Under the pieces are notes generated by a model. It worked only from the letters and a program-made list of their open reading frames with translations. It was not told where the DNA came from and made no database searches. A stretch of 48,904 nt of DNA from Dichomitus squalens LYAD-421 SS1 (lineage: Eukaryota; Basidiomycota; Agaricomycetes; Polyporales; Polyporaceae): positions 180,343 to 229,246 of the forward strand of contig NW_006766905.1 in NCBI RefSeq assembly GCF_000275845.1. Direction: 5' to 3'. Every line of letters begins with the position of its first letter. The stretch's first letter is position 1. Made by a program: the position numbers and the translations under genes. Shown piece after piece: positions 44,322 to 48,904 of the stretch.

Positions 44322-45968
44322 ATGCCGACATGCTTACCTTTTTCCTTCCTAAAGCGAAGAAAGTCTCAATCTCCAAAGGTCAAGATCCCTCAAGGATCGA
44401 TCGAACGCAAGCCAGGAGTGTCTATAGTAGTTGAGAACGGCGAAAGGTCTCGTAAGTGCGCGCCTTTCTTGATGCTAGCGACGTGCTGACCACACCGTAG
44501 GACCGTTGTTGGAACACACATCGCTTCCAGCATCTTTGCCTTTACCTCCTTCGTCTTCGCCTTCGCCTTCGAGCTACTCGTCATCTTCCTCGTATGCCTC
44601 TTCATCAGCTTCCTCCTCGGAGCTGTCTCCCTATACTTCAGCTCATCCAACGGGGCCTTCGCCATCTCCTGGTGTCTCTCCTTTACACCCGTCATCGCCT
44701 CCTACTCCCCCGCCATTGTCATCCTCTCCAGCCAGGCCGGAAATTAGTCATCATGAGCGCTGCATGCCATTGCCGCTCGAACTTTGGGCCGAGGTCTTCG
44801 GATATACGGATGGAATCTGTCTAGGAAACCTTATTCTGGTCAACCGTGCTCTCGGTCAAGAAGCCGAACGTCTTCTTTACCGCAACGTCATTCTCAGGAC
44901 GAGGGGTTCGTTTCATCTCTTCTACCAGTCCATCCATGCCTGTCGACGCAGAGCGGCGATCGTTACGGGTATCCATATCTCATCCCTCGAGGACCGTGCC
45001 GACCTTGATCGCATTCCATCGCTCCTGCGGGAATTCCACAATTTGCGACGGCTGACCCTTGTGCTCTTCGAAGCCAGACTACCTCAGGACCACATGTCGA
45101 TCCTTCAGGCAATCTTGGGCGTTCACTTCCCATCGCTATCCAGTTTCTCTATCATGTCGCCGTTGCCCCTCAACGACTGCTTCCTGAATTTCCTCGAGTC
45201 TCACTCCCACCTCCAGCATCTCGATCTTGGGAGTATGCAGCTTCTCTCAGGTAGCGATCTATCCCGTTTCCGGTACCCCCCGATACGTTCTCTCACATGC
45301 ACATCTCGCCTGCTCGCCCATCTCTCCCCTATCGTGACCAGTCTCACACGACTACACATAGTCTCGTGTTCGAGCTCCCAACTTATCCGTGTGGCTGAGC
45401 AACTCGGTCCTCAAATCGTGAGCTTGCGCCTTGGAAGCGTTTACATACCTATCACTACATATGCCGTGAACAATGACTTCGCGAGCATGTCCTTGTATGA
45501 TGTCGCAACAAGGTTCCCTCGTCTCCGTTTCCTCCAGATTGACATGGGTCAGGTGCGTTGCATTGGTTGAGATACCTTGGTAGAGATGACCTGAATACTT
45601 TCGATCTCATCTAGGATGACAATAGGTACCTGAGGGTCCAAGCTGTTGATTATCGCCTATTGCGCCCGCAATCAGCGCGACATCCGGACGTGCCCCTCAT
45701 CACCCTCGTGTTGGCGTTCTCGCGGCCAAAAATGTCTATTTCAGCCCCGATGCATGACCCACAGAGTCGGTCGGTGACCATGGGCTACCAGCGGTTTTGG
45801 AAAAGAGCAACAGTGAAGCTTTCGAAGGACTGGGGCCACTATATCGAGCAGATCGTATGCACAGACACGATTACGGCTTACGAGTCCCACACGCATAGTG
45901 ACGCCCAGGCGCGGATAGTTCTGAACGCCGATGGGATGGTGTGGGACAATTATTGGAAAGAAGTGTAG
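44322..45968 (+). CDS. F-box/LRR-type protein with Ser/Pro-rich N-terminus
   Basis: 511 aa in three exons: 44322-44451, 44501-45552, 45615-45968, GT-AG introns, frame closes. After a basic N-terminus (FLKRRKSQSPKVKIP) comes a low-complexity Ser/Pro tract (about residues 50-120). The F-box-like core follows: MPLPLELWAEVFGYTDGICLGNLILVNRALGQEAERLLYRNVIL. The C-terminal part has leucine-spaced repeats (LREFHNLRRLTLVLF, FPSLSSFSIM, HLQHLDLGSM, IRSLTCTS, LTRLHIVSCSSS). It is probably a substrate adaptor of an SCF-type ubiquitin ligase; the target is unknown. Its closest relative in the window is the truncated gene at 47287-48168, which shares the ELW..V, LVNR.L, LLY and FFNFL/CFLNFL patterns in the same order. 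Confidence 0.83.
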
Positions 45969-46140
45969 GAGTGTCACATTCACCTAAAACTTTTGGCGTC
46001 CAGGGAGCCCTCATGATATTGATTTTCAAGTCTAGTGCTGTGTGGAAGTGCTGTGTTACATATACTACACCTCGAGCCTCATCGCGGAGATTTATGCACA
46101 TACATAACGCCGATCAGGAAACATGGGAATCACTTGATGC

Positions 46141-46250
46141 CCCTTAAAATCGCCTCTAAGGGCATTAAGGCGCTTAAGATGGCTTTAAGATCGTATAAGA
46201 CGTAAGAATTAAGATGCTCAATTAAGACGCATTAAGACGATTAAGATGGG
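46141..46250. repeat. Cluster of TTAAG-type short repeats
   Basis: TTAAG or close variants (TTAAGG, TTAAGA, TAAGA) occur about ten times in 110 bases, spaced irregularly by roughly 8-12 bases, many followed by AYG or GCG. A smaller group lies at 46606-46640. No open frame crosses the cluster. It could be a subterminal repeat region of a DNA transposon or a degenerate satellite. Confidence 0.55.
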
Positions 46251-46605
46251 CGAATGCAAATACGTTCTGCACCGTCATCGCACGCGTCGGCCTCTGTCAC
46301 AATGTCTGTACACGCTCCAACTGGTCTCTCACTCTGCTCTGCTCCATCATTGACACGCTGTACGGAGTTTGGTAGCGTCGGCGCTTAATTGCGTCGGACG
46401 GACAAACACGGACAAATGTTAGCAGTACGATGCCGTAGCCACGTCACTGTACAATCCCTAGTCCGTCGCTACGAAGCCTTCGGTTTGAGCCCAAATCCCC
46501 TGTCTGTGTCTGAGTTCTGAGGTGCCGCTGGGCCCTCGTCTATGCTTGTCTTCTCTCATTCTAACAGAGTTGAGGGTGAGCAACTCGAAGATATGGCGTG
46601 GGAGA

Positions 46606-46640
46606 GCTAAGTGTCTTAAGGCGCTAAGCCATTAAGCTCC
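46606..46640. repeat. Second, smaller TTAAG-type repeat group
   Basis: Contains CTTAAGGCGCTAAG and CATTAAG, echoing the larger cluster 350-450 bases upstream. Together they may bracket one element of about 0.5 kb. The two groups are not clean inverted repeats of each other. Confidence 0.4.
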
Positions 46641-47286
46641 GACTTGTGTAACCCGAGACTACTCGCCGCAAACGCTGAGCTGATCTCGATGTGGCACCAG
46701 CTGCTGTAGGCCAGGCTTTGTCTCTTGCTGCTACCCCAGCGACATCTGGCTGATCCAGATGGCTCGCTCCATCGCTGCTAATCTCTGTGTACCCGTCTTA
46801 CTACTGTGAGTCTGAGGTCAAAACATTCGACGACTCCGAGGAAATCAAGTGCAAGTAAAGAGCTGCACCAGAAACAAAGAACTAGATGAGTCTATGGACC
46901 ATTTCTAGCAAGCTAAGTATGAGGCAAAGCCAGTGCCCAGCTCGCAATTAGTCTCATTCGTGTATGGCAATGGCATGTATCAGTGTCAATATCCAAGTCA
47001 TTCCATCACCAATCCCTCATGATGGCTCAATGATAGAATTCCCGAGAGAGACTCGAGCAGACGAGGATCAACTCTGTCAAGAATACTCAGCTCAGCTCAG
47101 CTCAGACGACATGATAAGTGCATACATCGTGACGAGGGGGTGTGCGAGTCGCTGCAATGATCTCGTTACATGTAATCTGCCAAGTCAAATCGTATCGGCG
47201 CTAGCGAAAGAAGGCGGTACTCGGGTTGCCACAACTTCGTTGCGACCACTGTGGAGGTACTAACTGTTGTGTTGTTTGTAGCCGTC
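46641..47286. other. Intergenic region, no gene recognised
   Basis: A four-unit CTCAG repeat is at 47086-47105. Otherwise only short frames. The end of the stretch (GTTGTTTGTAG before 47281) could be an intron acceptor if the next gene has an upstream exon. Confidence 0.45.
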
Positions 47287-48168
47287 ATGGCCACTCATCT
47301 GCTAGCGTACCTCATGGGAAGGAACAAACTCGGTTCAGATGTCGAACAATGTGACAGGCGCGCAGTCTCTGATTGGAAAGCTTGTGAATGCTACCAAGGC
47401 CTCCAAAGCCTTCCCCAGCTAATTGGTTCATATTCAGCGGAAAATGCAAGTAATTCCATGTCACCGCATACGACCCCGGTCACCGACCTTGGACTCCCCA
47501 TTGAGCTATGGATCCAAGTCCTTCGGAGTGCTTCAAGAGGAACACAAGCGAAGATGATGCTCGTGAATCGCCCACTGAGCGAAATCGCAGAAAGCCTCCT
47601 CTATCACTCCGTCACTTTAACGTGGAATATAGACGTTCCAAAATTCAGCCAATCCATCGCCTCCTGCATCCGACGCGCTAGTCTGGTGATCGATATCCAC
47701 ATCCTGCAAATAAAACCGCTCGGCGACAACCGTGTCCCGGCCCTGCTGCCATATCTCATCGGTACCCTCCAGAACTTACGCACGATGACACTCAAGATGA
47801 CAGTAGCAAGGATGGCAAGCTGCGACGACATCTTGCATATACGCCTCCCTCACTTGCGCAGCTTTACGTGCAACATGAATATCAACTCGGACGAGGTCTT
47901 CTTCAACTTCCTAACAGCACACGAAGACCTTGTAGAGCTCGACCTAGGCTTCACCTACCCGCCGAACCTCCCAGGCGTTGAGGATCGTTTGGACAAGAAG
48001 CCCTTCTCCTCACTGCATACCATAGCGTGCTCGTCGCGCTGGCTGAACAGCCGCTTGCCAGTCCTGCACAACCTCACGCACCTCTACTGGACGGGCTACA
48101 TCGCGACGGAGGTCGCGCACATCGCGACCCTCTTGGACCTAGTGTTGCCGCCAAGCCAGCTAAGCTAA
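47287..48168 (+). pseudogene. F-box/LRR-type paralogue, truncated at the 3' end
   Basis: The open frame from the first ATG (47287) encodes 293 aa related to the gene at 44322-45968. The F-box-like part is LGLPIELWIQVLRSASRGTQAKMMLVNRPLSEIAESLLYHSVTL, followed by LRR-like segments (LIGTLQNLRTMTLKM, LPHLRSFTCNM, FFNFLTAHEDLVELDLGF, LHNLTHLYWTG). The frame ends at a TAA inside an AGCTA repeat (48158-48176), where the longer paralogue continues for roughly 170 more residues. The first exon and Ser/Pro tract of the paralogue are also missing or not found. It is either a truncated gene still able to make a shorter protein, or a decaying copy. Confidence 0.6.
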
Positions 48169-48176
48169 GCTAAGCT
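48158..48176. repeat. AGCTA pentanucleotide repeat
   Basis: Nearly four copies of AGCTA in a row, containing the stop codon of the truncated F-box gene. The sequence just after is rich in further AGCTAAG/GGATC pieces, as if expanded by slippage. Confidence 0.7.
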
Positions 48177-48179
48177 GAC

Positions 48180-48904
48180 GAGCTGGATCGCGCTGGATCA
48201 CCAAGCCGGAGCAAGCTAAGCCGAGATCCGGCTAGCTGGGCGCCAACTCCCTGGCCAGGCCCCAGCCACAGCTTGACTTGCAAGCTCACATTCCAGATAT
48301 GGCAAGACATTGCATGCGCCGACAGCGAACTGGGCATCATCGTTCCTAGTGTAGTAACAACATGGTATACATGCACAGAACATAACACCATGTATGCATA
48401 AGTTCAACATATCTCCCTGAGGAGGTGTGAGCTGCCAAAAAATGTCTGAAGGCCACGACGGAATCACTGAGTATGCATGTCAGAAATAGTCAACACCAGT
48501 AATCCAGTGTGAACCTGTAGGCTTATCTATTCGACTAAATAGAGCGACACATTGTTCAACAGTTCAGTAACTGTGTTGGATTACCTTGAAGACTGCATAT
48601 GTGATGTGGTTCGAACACAGCTGCTAAAGCCATTAAGACAGAAAGCAGGATACACGAGAGTCTATAATCTTGCTCGCCAGCAGCATTGTAGCGCACATTC
48701 CCAGGCTGTTCTGTGCCGAGGGTGACTGCTGCCTTTGATATTATGAGGATTACCGCTGTGCTCAAGGCATGACTCGTGAGGAGTCAACACATCCATCCAG
48801 GAATTACCAGGCCATACCATGGCAGCCACGCATCTCGAAGTGATTGAAGTCGCGGCTGTCCCGGGACCTCCCGGTCCTACGAGATACCAACTTTGGTAAT
48901 TATG
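48180..48904. other. Window end, no gene recognised
   Basis: Short frames on the minus strand (for example 48556-48765) have no domains. Nothing else is supported up to the window end. Confidence 0.45.

Overview
The window is nuclear DNA from a filamentous basidiomycete, most likely an Agaricomycete white-rot fungus of the polypore kind. Genes are split by many short GT-AG introns of about 50-70 nt. The protein families point the same way: AA9 lytic polysaccharide monooxygenases, a laccase, GH79, S10 carboxypeptidase, DUF6533 and DUF6593 proteins and F-box/LRR proteins. Gene models were assembled by hand from splice signals and reading phase. For the genes described as closing in frame, the summed exon lengths are a multiple of three.

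Region 1 (1-12.6 kb) is a same-strand tandem array of four 2-oxoglutarate/Fe(II) dioxygenase paralogues (1551-3015, 7191-8602, 9022-10529, 11205-12592). All have seven exons with nearly identical exon lengths. An apparently intact DUF6533 membrane protein lies between copies 1 and 2. The 3' end of a second, broken DUF6533 gene lies upstream of copy 1, next to a repeat-rich, LTR-like stretch at the window edge.

Region 2 (12.6-17.2 kb) holds two minus-strand AA9 LPMO paralogues with identical seven-exon structures. A 568-bp TA-flanked element with 124-bp terminal inverted repeats (MITE-like) sits between them.

Region 3 (19-28 kb) is mainly housekeeping: a DUF6593 protein, the AAA+ ATPase RVB1 head-to-head with the CCAAT-binding subunit HAP5, an F-box-type protein and a small Thr-rich secreted protein.

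Region 4 (31.5-41 kb) is a secretome block: a laccase, a GH79 glycosidase with a C-terminal membrane anchor, and a serine carboxypeptidase in 18 exons, two of them only 7 and 13 nt long.

Region 5 (42-48.9 kb) has one uncharacterised Ser-rich protein and two F-box/LRR paralogues. The second paralogue is cut short at a pentanucleotide repeat. A cluster of TTAAG-type repeats lies between them.

The AA9 enzymes, laccase, GH79 and carboxypeptidase fit extracellular attack on lignocellulose and recycling of peptides. The dioxygenase/DUF6533 array looks like a recent lineage-specific expansion and is the best candidate for an undescribed function. No core biosynthetic enzyme is visible beside it, so a biosynthetic role is only an inference.
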